Assembly (NCBI RefSeq): GCF_025698545.1 | Contig: NC_068572.1 | Span: 3,658,001 to 3,722,000, forward strand | Direction: 5' to 3' | Length of the DNA: 64,000 nt | DNA from: Gossypium raimondii | Taxonomy: Eukaryota; Streptophyta; Magnoliopsida; Malvales; Malvaceae | In this document: positions 23,204 to 36,572 of the stretch, piece by piece | How positions within the stretch are numbered: the first letter of the stretch is position 1 | Layout: each line of letters starts with the position of its first letter | The notes under the pieces: model-generated | Databases searched by the model: none | Seen by the model: the letters and a program-made list of their open reading frames with translations, nothing else | What the model was told of the DNA's origin: nothing | Made by a program: the position numbers and the translations under genes

Positions 23204-26200
23204 TTACTGTGGCCTAGCACCACCATTTTCTTCCTTGCTTTCGTCAGGAGTGGTGGTGGTTTCACTTTTCTTGCTGGAATGCCCTGTAACTGTCCTCCCC
23301 ATGAACTTTCCTGCTTTGCTCAGTCCACTCCCCACCATCCCGACTCCAGCACTGACACCACTTCCCACCATCCCGACTCCAGCACTGACACCACTTCCCA
23401 CAAGTCCAACTCCAGTACCGATACCGGTACCAACCATACCAACACCAGATCCAACCAGTGAAGCCGCTCCGTCAAGTGCGTCCATTGTGCTTCCGATTAC
23501 TCCGGCTTCTTTCAATCTCTTCCTTTCTTCTAGGATCCTCTTCTCTTCTTCCAAAGCAATCAACTGTTCCTCCTTGTTAAATTGATGGTACAAAAGCTGA
23601 AAGCATAAAATCGAGACTATATTAATCTGAAAAAAATACAATACTTGACTGAAGATAAACCTCATTCACAAAAAAAAAAAAAAAAAAAAGGTTAAAATAT
23701 GCTTCAAGTCTCTGTACTCTTTGCACACTTGGACTTTAGTCCCTCTATTTTAGCTTTCACAATTCAAGTCAAATTGTCAATACCATTAAAATTTTTCTCT
23801 TAAATTCATTGGTATGACATTCTGAAAAAACAAAAAATACTCACTTGGTAGCTATGTAACATAAAAAAACTGACATTGTAATGAACTAGAATTTAGAAGA
23901 AAATTATAAGGATATACAGAACTGGACTTGAATTTTGAAATCTGAAAAGTAGAAGAATTAAATTCCTTGAAATAAAAGTAAAGGGACTAAATTTTAAATA
24001 TACGAAGAATACATAGACTTGGAGCATATTTTAACAAAAAAAATGAAACTCGACATTCCAATGGTATAAAAAAGGGCATCAAATAGATAAAACTAGAAGC
24101 AAAAGGAGGATAGAAGTAGATAAAACAGGTATACCCAAAGCCAAATATGCCTTCGACATGGGTAATTCAAGAAAAGAGAAAAATCGGAGGAACATATGGA
24201 CATAATTACATTAAAAGCAACTATTAAGACTAATAAATCAAGCATAAAGAAAGCAAATTCTAAAACAATACCTTAATGGTACAACTTCCCCTGTCCTTGT
24301 TATCTTTTATTTTAAGTGTATCGAGTGAGGACAGAAGGTTCAGATTAACCTCCTTTGGTGTCTCCGGTTCTAGTTCGATCAAACGGAATTTCGCAATTCC
24401 CAACCTCTTGTCTTGCCCAATGTCCTGGTCGAAAACCTGTTTGAAGAATATCAATGTCAAATACGAGTATATGCATGGCACGGACGTACTCAGTTTTTTC
24501 TAAGTTTTTCCATGTATTAAGAGTGTTTTGGAATGTCATATCCCCTATAACCATTTCCCAAAACACATCAGACAAGAAAAATCTCACTTATAATCACATA
24601 AGGAGGGAGGGAGAGCAGAGGCCAAACCAGGAATTTTTGTTGGGGGCGGAATAAGATTAAAAAAATTTTGGGGGTCAAAACTACAAATTGTGTGTTAAAA
24701 TAGCTTATATTAATTTTAGAAAGGGCCAAAAATGAAAATTTCCCATTGACGAAAGGGGCTAAAAGAGATTAAATCAAATGACTTAGGTTTAAGATGAGCT
24801 AAAAGTGCAATTAGAACATTTAACCAAGGGGGATAAGGCCACTGCCCCCTGGCTTAGCCACTAAGATGATAGCATAAGCAAAAAAGAGGAATAGAGAAAC
24901 TGATTCAGAACCTCTACAGTCAGTTCCTGCGTCTCTCTATCTTCGGCAATCAACTCAAACGTTTCATTCCAAATGGGATTCAGGTTGTTCTCGATGACTT
25001 TTGTTTTAATCTTGAAGAGAGGTCGGATGTGCACGACAACATAAGGATCAGATTTTCCAATCATTTCCAAGTTCTTTAAATTATTCGCTTTGACTACAGT
25101 AACTTTCAGCTTTCCCTCCGGCTTAAGCTCTAATTCACTGCATAACAAAAGAAGTGATATTCAAGCAACATACCGGAGAAATTCCAGAAATTCAAACCAA
25201 AACAAGTGTGCAACTAGAGCTTTTTTCTTTGGTTTTTCAGTTTATCACTCAAAATGGAAAAAGAGCAGAGAACCAATGTTTTGGAATTACCTTGTATCAA
25301 CTGGTATACCACCAATTGGAACAACAATTCTGTGTGGCCACTGAAGCATGTCTGTGACAATTGAATTCACAGTATCCTACAGAATACAATAAAGTTGGAA
25401 CAATCTACAATCTCAGTTAGTGTATCTAAGAATAGCAAATCGGTCAAAACATGGGAATATAAACCAAGAAAACTTACATCAATCATGTCTGAAATTCCGG
25501 GAACCGCTGTTAAGCTTCCACCAACAGCTTTCAGAGTGTAATCAATTCTGGGCTTTGGCTGATTGAATTTAAAAAAGGAATCAGTGATTTCAAAACAGTT
25601 TTAGATAGCATTATTCCGAATTTCGACATTTCGTAGCAAAACTTGAATGAAAAAAAAATGTATGAAAGCAGAAAGGACATCAAACAACCTATATAAACCC
25701 CATTGCATTTGCAGCAATGTAACAATACCTCTGCAAGGAGAGCAACAACTACCGCAGAAATACAAGGAATCTCTTCAGCAAGTTGGAAGATGACACGAAC
25801 AACAGTGAAAACTTGGAGATTCTTCAACTGCATCATAGGGCAACACACTAATAGTGAACCAATAATCTCATGTCATAAGAATTGAACTCATAAAATAGAA
25901 GAAGTGATACAGTATGTCACAGTGTTGAAACATTATTACATTTGCATTTAATATAGATGAAAAGTTCGAAAGGCTGCTGATGTGCTGACCTGAATCGGTA
26001 TTGAGGCAACAAGTGCAGCTTCAACACCTAAAATTATACTTGGATCACCACCCCACCGAAGATCAATATCCATCGTGATTTGGCCTTTCTTAAGGTTCTG
26101 AACGCGAATACCTGCATTGCGTAAGCAAACATGCTGGTAGAAATGCTTAAAGCGAGGAACTCACAATAGTTTACAGAACTTTAAAAATCAAATTGAGCAG

Positions 26201-29200
26201 TAAAAAGGTCCCTGCTAACAAAAACCAGTTATATGTATGCATACATTTGAGTCTCGTGGTCTAACCATCTCACAAATTAACCAAAGTGCTCCATCATGAA
26301 AAAAGATCACAAACCTAAGACAAGACCAAGACACTCTCCACAAAAGATTTAGATCGAGAACTTTGGAAAGAAGGGAGATATAACTTGAATAAGCTAAAAG
26401 CCAATGGGGAGAATAAAAAAAGTAAATGCCGTGGTAAGAAAGAAATTCGGACAATCAGGGGATCAGGAAGGTTGATTATCCTTTCAGCAGATACAAAGTT
26501 TCTTTAAGTATAGAGTTATTAATCATCTTTCGAGCTAAAAATGAAATAGATTCTTGAGTTTTATGGTTAGTTGATTAGCTTTTTCATTAGTTTAATGTAG
26601 TTAGTTTGTTCATAGGTTAACTTTATTTAAATTCGAGTTGAAATTTAAGTGTACTTTTGGTGTCTGTTTTAGGACCAAAACCAAGTCAAAGAGTGTCAGA
26701 ATTACGGAGATAAACTCAACAACTCAAGTGGTGAGAGCACCTTGGCAATTGGTTTCATGGATGCTATGTTCAGGTGTGAAAAAAGAAAAGGCATGAAGGC
26801 AAAGTGCGAAAACTTGTCTCGGACATTACTATTTGGGGCCAACAGGGATTCTACTTTGACTAGGCTTTTGGACTATTTAAGCATTAAAATTATTTTAGAA
26901 TAGAGAGAAGCCACAACTCGAGATATATGTATAAATTACATTAGGATTCTTAGATTAACTTTTCCATTGGTCAAAAAGGAAATTAAGGGATAATTAGATT
27001 TGTGTGAAATATATCACAGGTCTAATCTCATAAGAACACAAAACCTTGTTTTATATCAATTTAGTTTTAGATTTTAGCACTAATTTTCATTATTGATTTT
27101 CTGGATATACTTAATGTGCAATTTTCGGTTTGGGGTACACTAATTTATCACTTTATTATGAGCTGCCTGCAATAGCATATATTTGCATTAGAAAATTCTG
27201 CAACTTGAAAACATGACAAAACCCACTAGCTAAAAAGCAAGCAAAATGAGGTCACAGTTCTCCATTAAGTCATACCTTCGATCTTGGGAGCTACAGTACC
27301 AAGAGACAGTTTACTGAATTTTAGTGACGTAATACCAGGAGGTCGGTATTCTTCCAAGAGAGGTTCAACAGACTCTTTGATTACTGCTGACGCTGCCTAA
27401 AAAGATAACATTTCAAAATAATTTAAACAGTGAACCTAATGTAGGTTTATCTGCGAGCAAATGTAGCATATAAAACAACTGCAAATTTAAAATTATTTTC
27501 ACTCAACAAAACATAAAAAAAGATGAATAAGTTGCCAAAATTAAATCTATTCTAGTGGAAACACTCAGTTAAACAAAAGGCACACTGCTAAGATTCTTTA
27601 GCTTTTACGAGCAAAATCTCGTTCGGTCGTAAATATAACCATAAAAAGAACAAGCAGCTTACCTCTGCAACAAAAGGCCATAACTTGCTCAAGTGCTTGT
27701 TCAACCATTTCACCTAAAAGGGCCAACCACAGTATAAAATGGTAAGCAACTATACTGCATAAAATCTTAATCACAAAATTAAAGTACATTTATTCAATAC
27801 CTAACACATGTAGATATATCTGGTAGCCAAAGATGCATATTTTAGGCAATAAAACCAACAAAAATGCATCATAAATACACTTATTATGCTCTGACTCTTT
27901 ATTATTCTTGAATTACACATATCCAACACCCATATTCAATGCATATTTGAACATGCGTATAGAAATATGATCCTCCAAAGACTCTCCAAATACATGAAAT
28001 CTTGGAAAAAAGAACATGCTCGTGTTTCACAGTCATACCCAAATCAGAGTAACAAAGGAATACATGACAAAATACATGGGCATATCAAAATTTATATATA
28101 GGAATTATTAATGTCCCAAAATTTATATGAATAAAGCAATATTATGACAGAAAAAATACACAACAATGACACGAATATACAAATTATTAGGTCTAGAAAA
28201 ATTCCAAACTTCCTGTGAAGAAATAATTTTTGCTTTTACAAGTGAAACAAGAGAAATTTGATTTTCTTCAGGTTGAACTTAAACCACAGTAGCCTAAAAG
28301 AAGGTTAACAAGAATCTTAATTGATTTGACACCATTAAACCAACCTGTTCATAGACAGGGAAAGATATCCATTCAGGATAATTATCACCACAAATTTTCT
28401 TCAAATCATCTCTACTGAGAGCCCCAAGAATTTTTATATCAGCTGCCTGTCAAAGAAGACAAATATTATGATTAATAAGGATCCAAAAAGTTTCATTCAT
28501 CTGAAAGCTTAAAAGCTCACTAAGTTGCAAGATCAGATTTCCGCCCATAAAGACGAACCAAAAATGGAGCAAGGGACATATACTCCTCCCCATTTTTGCA
28601 TCAAACTAAAATAACATGAGGATTTGAAACAAAATACATGAAAGCACAAAAAAATTGAAGTTAACAAGCTACTATTGTAGTGACAAAAAGACTTGTAAGT
28701 TGGCCTCAATATCCAAGGTTCAAACCATGTGAAAAACATACACCTCCCACAAATTTGAATATACCAAAAAAGAAAAAAACAAAGAAAGAGCTACTGTAAA
28801 ACCACCTTGTTCAACCCATTGAGCCTAGATTGTTCATTGACCAAGCAACCCAAGCACAGCTCAAGAGTTCCACCCAATAACCATGACCACACTCTAGAAG
28901 GTCATGCGACTACCTATGAGCTCCCAGAGGTCAACTCACTTGTTACATCAACGACCACAGGATATTCTACCACTAGGATGGTCACCGATACCTCTCACCA
29001 ATTGACCACCAAATCCCATCAAGAGGAAAATACATGATGCTCAGAAAGTCCTCCAAACGGGTATAAATAGCCCAATTTTCACAGCTAACCATAAGTATAC
29101 ATTCTCACCTTACTCTACCCATTTCCTTTCTCGAGCTACCCTCATTGACTTAAGCATTATAACACGTCCCGGAGAACTACCTCCGGCACCCTCTAACCTT

Positions 29201-29718
29201 TTTCTCCTCCTCTACAGGTATTTGACCACTTTCACTACTTCAACCCCAACCCAACATCAACATACCACGAAACACTCAATTAATTTCTTATAACCGCCCT
29301 ACTACATACAATCAAATTTGATTAGGATGGTAAGTAGCAAATTAAAAATTCCTTCTACTAGAGGATGCTTAAGCTGACACAGCTCCATCAAGGAAACTAA
29401 ACTTAAAAAATTAACTCATCTACTGATAAAAAAAATGAGAGGTCATTTAATACAAGGAAAATTACAATGAATGTACTCACTCAACTACAAAGTTCAGCGT
29501 TCTCTTTAATTCATTTCATAAATAAATGAAAAAAATAGCAAAGTTAAACGAATTGCGATTAAATAATTAACGAAATCTAAACAGATTTAAAAAGTTGAGT
29601 GAAATAAAGATACCTTGGCGATTCGTTTAGTGCTTCGGTACTTCATCATATGACGCCAACCAGCCATCAATGAAATCCCGAATACCATCCCCATAAACAT
29701 CCCAGAAACCAACCCCAT
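23204..29718 (-). CDS. CLB1: SMP + C2 lipid-binding protein, CLB1/SYT7-like
   Basis: Membrane-anchored calcium-dependent lipid-binding protein of the plant synaptotagmin/NTMC2 group, expected at ER membranes and contact sites. Eleven GT-AG exons (minus): 29718-29614, 28446-28345, 27713-27663, 27396-27276, 26111-25990, 25827-25729, 25558-25478, 25376-25291, 25137-24912, 24436-24272, 23596-23204, giving 516 aa; Arabidopsis CLB1 is about 510. An N-terminal anchor (residues about 2-22) is followed by an SMP lipid-transfer domain (about 60-245; WISFPVYEQVKWLN, WGGDPSIILGV). One C2 domain follows (about 258-385; GKSDPYVVVHIRPLF, LNPIWNETFEL, VFDQDIGQDKRLG) with the acidic loops that bind Ca2+. The tail has a charged helix (KEEQLIALEEEKRILEERK) and Gly/Val repeats of the GVGMVGSG type. 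The single C2 and this tail separate it from SYT1-SYT5. Long introns hold repeats. Confidence 0.93.
23690..24035. mobile_element. GGTTAAAATATG MITE in CLB1-like intron 10
   Basis: Ends GGTTAAAATATGCT and AGCATATTTTAAC are inverted repeats, with arms pairing through GGACTTTAGTCCCTCTATTT-like sequence. Same family as 14184-14503. Both flanks are A-runs, so the duplication cannot be read exactly. Confidence 0.65.
24620..24860. repeat. Possible MITE in CLB1-like intron 9
   Basis: Left end GGCCAAACCAGGAATTTTTG and right end CCCCCTGGCTTAGCCA form a short imperfect inverted repeat around non-coding sequence. Confidence 0.35.
28800..29300 (+). mobile_element. LTR fragment in CLB1-like intron 1
   Basis: C-rich block unlike the rest of the intron, with a clear TATA box (GGGTATAAATAGCCC near 29058-29072). 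Downstream come CTCATTGACTTAAGCATT and a CTACAGGTATTTGACC end, the arrangement typical of plant LTR promoters and R/U5. Borders are approximate and no second LTR is nearby. Confidence 0.45.
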
Positions 29719-30659
29719 TTTCCTGGATTTCAAACATAAAACCTTTTTAAAATAAAAAAAAACTAACCCAAAGAAGTATAAGTAAGCAAGTAAGCGTAAG
29801 ATGCATGAAATGATAAACAAAGAAAGAAAGAGTTAAAGTGAAATTAAAAATTGGGATCCAAAAGAGGAAAAAAAAATTACGTTTAAACAACCTGGTTTCT
29901 CTGTTCCTTTTTTTTTTTTTTGCTTAAGAAAACTTTCTTCAATCCAAATAACTCAGTGATTTAAGCTCCAAAGGAAACGTCTCTAACAAAAAACGAAGCT
30001 GGAAATGGCAGCTGGGACTGCAAATAAAATACTGAGAGAAAAAGAGAAGCATTCGAGTAATGTAAAAGCAAAGTAGAGCTGGATTGAGGATTGGAGGAAG
30101 ACAAAGCCGAGAGAGACTCTTCTTTGCCTTAAAATCCTTTAGTGTTTAATTTTGGTATAAAGCAACATTTAGTTCTTTAACTTGTCAATTTCTCTCAATT
30201 TAGTCCTTTAATTTCTTTTGTCTATGCTAGTTTTAGAACTCAGCAACTTCTCCCAATTTAACCGATATCTAATTTAGTTTCCATTAAGGTATGATGATAT
30301 GATATTTTAAGAAAGTATTATATGTTATTTGAAAATTTTTTAAAAGTTATATAAAATCTAAAAATACAAAAGATTATAAAGAAAGTATATATTTTTCTTA
30401 AAAATTAGATGATGGCACATTATCACATTTTAACAAAATTCAAGTTTATGGATCAAATTGAAAAAGTGTCAAATTCAAGCATACTTAGGACCAAAAAATC
30501 ATGGACTAAGATAGAAAAAGTTGTTCATATCAAGGACTAAATATTGCTTTATCCTTTTCATTTTCTCTTTTCTAATTACACGACTGTCGGCATATCTTAA
30601 ATATCCTGTTTCAATCTTTCGTTCTTACAAGTAAATAAAAAAAACAAATACAGGGATAT
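29719..30659. other. 5' flank of the CLB1-like gene
   Basis: Includes the promoter side of the gene at 29718 (minus strand). A degenerate repeat of the 'TTTAGTCCTTTAA' type lies around 30170-30560. No gene seen. Confidence 0.45.
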
Positions 30660-31984
30660 GACTGTTTTACCAAACTAACTCAAAAATAAATTATATTTGT
30701 AAAAATAACTCTAGTTCAAAAACAATCACCAAAATAACCTAAAATAAATAGTACCCACTCTTTTTTTGCACCAATGATTGGCTAATCATTGTGTCAGACT
30801 TAAAAAAATTATTTTTTTGGGTTCTGGCCTGTCAATGGCCGGAACCCATGTATTTTTTTTAAAAATTGTATAATACTGATATACGAAAAAGAAAAAAAAT
30901 TTGGATGTTGGCCTGTCAATGGCCGGCACCTAGTACAAATTTAAAAAAAATTTACTTTTTTTTCGTGTCAGAGTCAGATATAAATATACGAAAAAAATAA
31001 AAAAAAAAATTTGGGTCTTTGGCAATCAATGGCAAGGCACCAAGATCAAATTAAAAAAATTCTTTTTTTAGAAATGAGCAGATATAAATATCTGAAAAAA
31101 TTAAAAAAAATTTTGGTCTTTGTCAATGGTAGGCACCAGTACAAATTAAAAAAATCTTTTTTTAGTGAGTCGATATAAATATATGAAAAAATAAAAATTT
31201 TGGGTGTTGGCTCTGTCAATGGCGGCACCCATTGATAAAGCCAAACACCAAAAAAATTTTAATTTTTTCAGATATTTATATCGACTCGACACTAAAAAAA
31301 AAGAATTCTTTTTAAATTTGTCTTGGTTAAACCATTGACAAAGCCAAGACCCAAAAAAATTTTTTAAATTTTTTGTATATTTATATCGACACAAAAAAAG
31401 AATTTTTTTATTTTGTCTTGGTGCTTACCAAGACTCAAATAAATTTTTATTTTTTCAGATATTTATATCGACTGACACTAAAAAAAGAAATTTTTAATTT
31501 TATCTGGTGCCGCCATTGATGTGCCAAAGACCCAAATTTTTTTTTTATTTTTCGTATATTTATATCGACTCGACACGAAAAAAATAATTTTTTAATTTTG
31601 TCTTGGTGCTTACCATTGTGCCAAAGACCCAAAAAATTTTTTATTTTTTTTCATATATTTATATCGACTCGACACGAAAAAAAGAATTTTTTAAATTGTC
31701 TTGTGTCTGGTCATTGTGCAAAGACCCAAAAAATTTTTATTATTATTTTTTCAGATATTTATATCTGAATCGACACGAAGAAAAAAAGCAATTATGTTGG
31801 GTCTTGGCCATTGTGAGCCGTAACCCAAAAAATAATTTTTTTAAGTCTGACACAATGATTAGCCAATCATTGGTGCAAAAAAAGAGTGGGTACTGTTCAT
31901 TTTAAGTTATTTTGGTGATTGTTTTTGAACTTGGGTTATTTTTACAAATATAATTTATTTTTGGGTTAGTTTGGTAAAACAGCC
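30660..31984. mobile_element. Palindromic Mutator-like element with internal inverted repeat arrays
   Basis: Terminal arms of about 175 bp (30660-30835 and 31805-31984) are near-perfect inverted repeats: CTGTTTTACCAAACTAACTC, ACCCACTCTTTTTTTGCACC, GATTGGCTAATCATTGTG. Outside lie CAGGGATAT (30651-30659) and CAGGAATAT (31985-31993), 8 of 9 identical. The inside is a row of roughly 80-110 bp units with TATTTATATCGACTCGACAC. Six units run one way (31265-31790) and about four the other way (30880-31190), meeting near 31230. Open frames inside are by-products of the repeats. Confidence 0.75.
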
Positions 31985-32372
31985 CAGGAATATAGCTTAA
32001 ATAAGTACAGAACCCCTTTAGAGGAACTCACTCCTCGTAATTTTTTTATTTAATTAATCTTGGAGAAACTACATAGTTAACTAATTATAAAAATAATAAT
32101 TTTAGGTATCCAAAATAAAATGTTTACAATTTAAGTACCATGTTATATAGTTCGGTCATTTTGGTCACTCATGTTAAAATCACAACCAACAAGTAGACAT
32201 GCCCTGTTAAAAAAAATGGTATAATAACAAATTTAGCCTTAATATTTACATATTATATTAACTTAGTCATAAATTTTAAAAATTAACCCTCAAAATTTAC
32301 AAATAATCTCAATTTGATCCTAATTCTTGAATATTTAAAATATATATAAAAATAAAAAATATATATAATAGT

Positions 32373-34484
32373 TGTAACACCTTGATTTGACAAACCGGGT
32401 CGGATTGGGAAGACAACACCAGTAAATGATGCCTAGGTTGCTGGACTTAGCCCAATGAAGGTTGGTGATTGTATGGTGAAGTACTTCGTAGAACTTCGCC
32501 AATACAGATATATTCGTGAGTAATGGCAAGGTAGAGATGAGGGCGATGACCTTATTAGGCGGGCATTTTCGCAAATGAGATCGTCACCCGTGTTTTTACG
32601 TAGTGACTAGAGTAAGTAAAATAGCTTATGGAACACGTTTAAGTCATTCCTATTGGAGGTAACATGTTGATAATTAGGACACTTGGAGGGCCTTATAAGA
32701 TGTGATTAATTAGTGGAAGCGTACGAGAGCTAGAAATGATTGGAGATAATTCTGATTAGGATTTGTCTGTAAGATAGCTATAAATAGGATAAAGTAGTGG
32801 TGGAGAGAATATTTCTAAATCATCTTCTCCACTAGACCTTGTTATCATCAAAGAAACCAGTATAGTTCTTTCTTACTAACGAAGGCGTTAACTATTAAAG
32901 CTTAGGAGAGCTTCTACGATAATTGTCTACTAGTAAATTCTTAAACATTCTTTTAAGTTTTACCAAATAAATAGAAAGGTGGTAGTATATTTTGAATACT
33001 AGGTATGAAAGAAACTTCTACCCAAAACTGTTTGCATGTCTATAAATGTTTGCTATGTCATAGCCTTTTGGTAGTTTTTGATGATTTTAGAAGTTGTTTC
33101 ATTGTTTACTTAAAGACATGGGAGAAGGCCCTAGTACAAAAGGCAAGAAACCAGTAGAGTAAATAAAGCTCTAGAGTAAAGCATTTTGGTGAGTTCCTTC
33201 GTACCTAGAGTTATAGGATCTGTATTGTTTCGATTAACAGTTTCTGTCATTCCGCAAGGTAAGTGCCATTGTCCCTTGTCACTGGTGTTCACATCTAGAG
33301 AAATATGTTTTTAGAGTCAGCTGCATGCATGGTCAAACACGACAAAAGAACTTCAAGATGTGGTGTATGTATAAAGTATGAGTACTCATTCCTTGGTGCA
33401 TAAGCTCCATATCTAGACTGGTGTGAGGATGTATGGGTGGAATGATATATACATTGATCTTGAAGATCCAGGACGAATTTTTCACCTCCAGTATGGCACG
33501 TAGATGCAAACTATGATTGGTGAAAACACGACCTTGCGGAGGAACACTTATGTGCCCAAACAATGAGGGGAGTGATGAATACGAATGAAATGATTGTGTA
33601 TAGTTTAGTTGAGAAATTATGAAGATCCAGGATATGCTAGGTTTTTTGGGAACCGAGATCAGAAGCTAGCACAAGAAAGAGAGTACAAGAGAAAAAAAAG
33701 GGGTGTATGATTTGATGCACGTTATATGAAAAGAATAAACAATAAACCTATTATTCAAAAAAGGGTTAGACCACGTAAGTAGCAAGTCCTCAGAGCAGAT
33801 ATGTTCGCAGTGTCATGCATGGTAACTTAGACCAGCTAAGTACGCCAATGGGCGAAGTGAGTTGCGATAGAATTCACCATATGTCTTATGGGCTAGAGGG
33901 ATGTGTCTTCCAAATATGGCAAGTTAGTTGTCAGCCTGAGTTTCTATCCCTTAATGTCTGTTATTATCTTTTAGGAACTCACTAATTTCTTTTGAACTTA
34001 CCATATTTCCCCCTTGCTTTTAGGTTATTAGATCAAGGTATCATTAAAGGAAATCCTCCAGACCTACGACCATTTGTGAGTCTTTTGATTTTGTGGGTAA
34101 TATGTATTCGCTGAGGGTTATTAGGACTTTTGTTAAAAGCTATCCCTTGTCGAACTGTTGTTTTTAAATCAATGTTTTGTATTTATTTTAAAGATAATTG
34201 TAGCCTTGAATGGCTTATTCCCACCCGCGATTTATAAAAGTGTTTATGATAGCCATCGCAAGCTATGATTGTGTATTTTAAATCTTTATGCAAGGCAAAG
34301 TAGCCTTTTTAAAACAAATTTCCAAATAAATATGAGTTAGAATTTATGAAATGCTGCACCACAGAAATGGAATCTACAAAATTGTGAGAGTGTTTTAAAG
34401 AGAAACGTTGGAGTAGTCCAATAGGTCAAACTTGTTACATTCCATACTCGGATCTTGTGGATGGGTCAAGCGTGGGGTGTCACA
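32373..34484. mobile_element. Probable solo LTR, 2.1 kb
   Basis: Starts TGTAACACC and ends GGTGTCACA, the usual inverted tips of a Ty3/gypsy LTR. Flanking 5-mers are ATAGT and ATAAT (4 of 5 identical). No gag or pol frame inside. An embedded TATA-like region and a polyadenylation-like region are not resolved. Confidence 0.55.
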
Positions 34485-35640
34485 ATAATAAATATAATTA
34501 TATTAATATTAAATAAAATAAAAATGGCCCTCTGATAAGTGATGAAAGTAACATATTTTAATCTCGTTCTTAATGCATTTTAGGATGATTATTTATGCAA
34601 ATTGGTGAATTTTATGCTCCCAATCCTTTGAATTCATATTTCTATACTTAGGTGAGCATTTGCGAGTAAAAGGAATGAAAAACGAGCAAAAATCGGATAA
34701 AAATAGCATATTTCAGGGAGCCGCACGAGCTAGACACACGGCCATGTGCCAGACCGTGTCGATTTTGCAAATTGCTTCCCAAACACGCTAAAAAACACAA
34801 TTTTTAGGCTTTATGGGCATTCTAAAGTCTATAAATACCAAATAGAAGAAGAGAATAGGGAGCCATAAGAGAATATTAAAGAAAACAACTCGAAGAACAC
34901 CATTGGAGCCAACTCTGAAGTAGATTTCCAACAAGATTGAAGACCTCATTTTAATTTCCTTTGAAGTGTTTATGAGTTTCTTAATTTCTTGTAGTTATTC
35001 TGACTTTCAGATGTTTTTATTCAGAATTATGAACTAATTTCCTAGATACTTAGGGAAGATGAAACCTATGATGAATTCTATTATTTAATTTCTATTTTAC
35101 GCGATAAATACTTGATTCTTGTTCTTAGTTATGTATGCTTATTTATTGTTTTAATATTTTCGAGATATTAATTCATATTTAATGTGCTTAAATAAGAGGA
35201 GGAAAAGTTTTTTTTTAAGAGTAGATTTAGCATAATTGAGTGGAGTTACATGCAATCCTAGAAATATGACGACATAAAATTGCCAGATTAGAGTCAAATC
35301 TAATAGGGTAATCCATAGATCGAGTTAATACTATGATAGTAGTTTTAATTAGAAAGAGATTTCGATTAATCAACCTAGAGTTAGTTGCTCTTACTCTCAA
35401 AAGAGATATTAGCATAATTTAGGGTTTTCTACGAATCAATATACTAAGTGAATAAATTGTTTAATTCAAATTCATAATAATAGATGAAGTCTAGGTGGAT
35501 TCTTTCCTGGGCATTGCCTCTCTCATTGGTTATTATTATTCGATTATTCTCCTTAATTAATAAATAATTTACGCTAATTGCCTAATTCTCAAATTCATCC
35601 CTACACACCTAAAAGCAATTCCAAGAATTTAAAAAGGAAA
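34485..35640 (+). mobile_element. LTR-like retroelement fragment
   Basis: Contains TGATAAGTGATGAAAGTAAC near 34535, an ACACGGCCATGTGCCAGACC block (about 34738-34758), then a TATA-like CTATAAATACC near 34830 followed by an A-rich leader. I recognise these as parts of a common cotton LTR. Its right border is unclear. Confidence 0.45.
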
Positions 35641-35643
35641 AAA

Positions 35644-36114
35644 AAATTCTTTGATCCCAAGTTTCTTCGGCAATCGATGGAGCAACATCTTTGATCCATT
35701 CGCCATCAACGTATGGGACCCTTCCAAGAATTTGGAATCACTTTTCCAGGAAAATTCAGCCTTGGTCAACACTCGCATCGACTAGAAAAAGACGTCGAAT
35801 GTCCATGTGTTCAAAGTCAATCTTCCTGGACTTAAGAAAGAGGAAATCGAAGATGAAAGGGTGCTTCAAATTAGTAGCAAAAGAATGTGGAGAAGGAAGA
35901 AAAGAACGAGATGTGGCATCGTGTGGAGCGAAGCCGTGGCAAGTTATCAAGGTGCTTTAGGTTATTTGAGAATGCAAAGACGAATCAAGTTAAAGCTTCC
36001 ATGGAAAATGGGGTTCTCATTATTACTGTTCCTAAGATGGAAGTGAAGAAGCCTAATGTTAAAACCATTCAGATTTCTAAGAAAAAAACCATTGGTTTAA
36101 TGATGTTTGAATAG
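35644..36114 (+). pseudogene. Class I small heat-shock protein pseudogene
   Basis: Reads [37 protein letters not shown], then EDERVLQIS, all blocks of cytosolic class I sHSPs (HSP17/18 type). Damage: no start codon in front of LIPSFF; a TAG at 35783-35785 where the family has Trp; loss of about four codons after LKKEE; and a one-base shift near 35880. The C-terminal half ([22 protein letters not shown]) continues in another frame to 36114. These proteins are ATP-independent chaperones forming oligomers; this copy cannot make one. Confidence 0.85.
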
Positions 36115-36572
36115 AGTTTACTAACATTACAAAACAATGTTGGTCAAATGATGTAAATTTGTAATCAGAATTTTAACAGTGAAAATGCAAATTTCTTATT
36201 CTCCTTATTTATCTGAGCATTCTTTCGTGCCCCTCTACAACTATAGTGCAGCAATCAAAATGGAAACCATTAAAGAACCTGTTTCTTTGAATTTTTGTAG
36301 AACGAGGATCAAATTGGGACTATTTGTAAATTTTGAAGGTTAATTTTTTTAAAGTTATGACAAAGTTGATATAATATGTAAAAGTTGAGGGCTAAGTTTA
36401 TTATTATACTGATTTTTTTAATTACCACGTCAGCTTGCCATTTGTGAGTTTTAACGGGAGTGACCAAAATGATCAAACTATGTAACGTGGGTGCTTAAAT
36501 TGCAAACTTTTTATTCTGAGTGCCTAAAATGAAAATTTTTGATACATGAGTGACTATTTATATAATTTACCC

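Larger units (their letters stand above)
32065..36572. mobile_element. Long-TIR element enclosing LTRs and an sHSP pseudogene
   Basis: The left arm (about 32065-32335) and right arm (about 36292-36572) are inverted copies alignable over roughly 270 bp. Shared blocks include TCATTTTGGTCACTC, TTACATATTATATCAAC and CAAAATTTACAAAT-type sequence. Between them lie a solo LTR (32373-34484), a second LTR-like piece and a small heat-shock protein pseudogene. The order suggests an older TIR element that held the sHSP fragment and was later hit by LTR elements. Confidence 0.55.

Noticed and set aside
23192-23585. Pro/Thr-rich plus-strand frames
   Set aside because: Antisense shadow of the Gly/Val repeats in the last exon of the CLB1-like gene.
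31046-31905. Several Phe/Lys/Tyr-rich frames
   Set aside because: By-products of the ~100-bp repeat units in the palindromic element.
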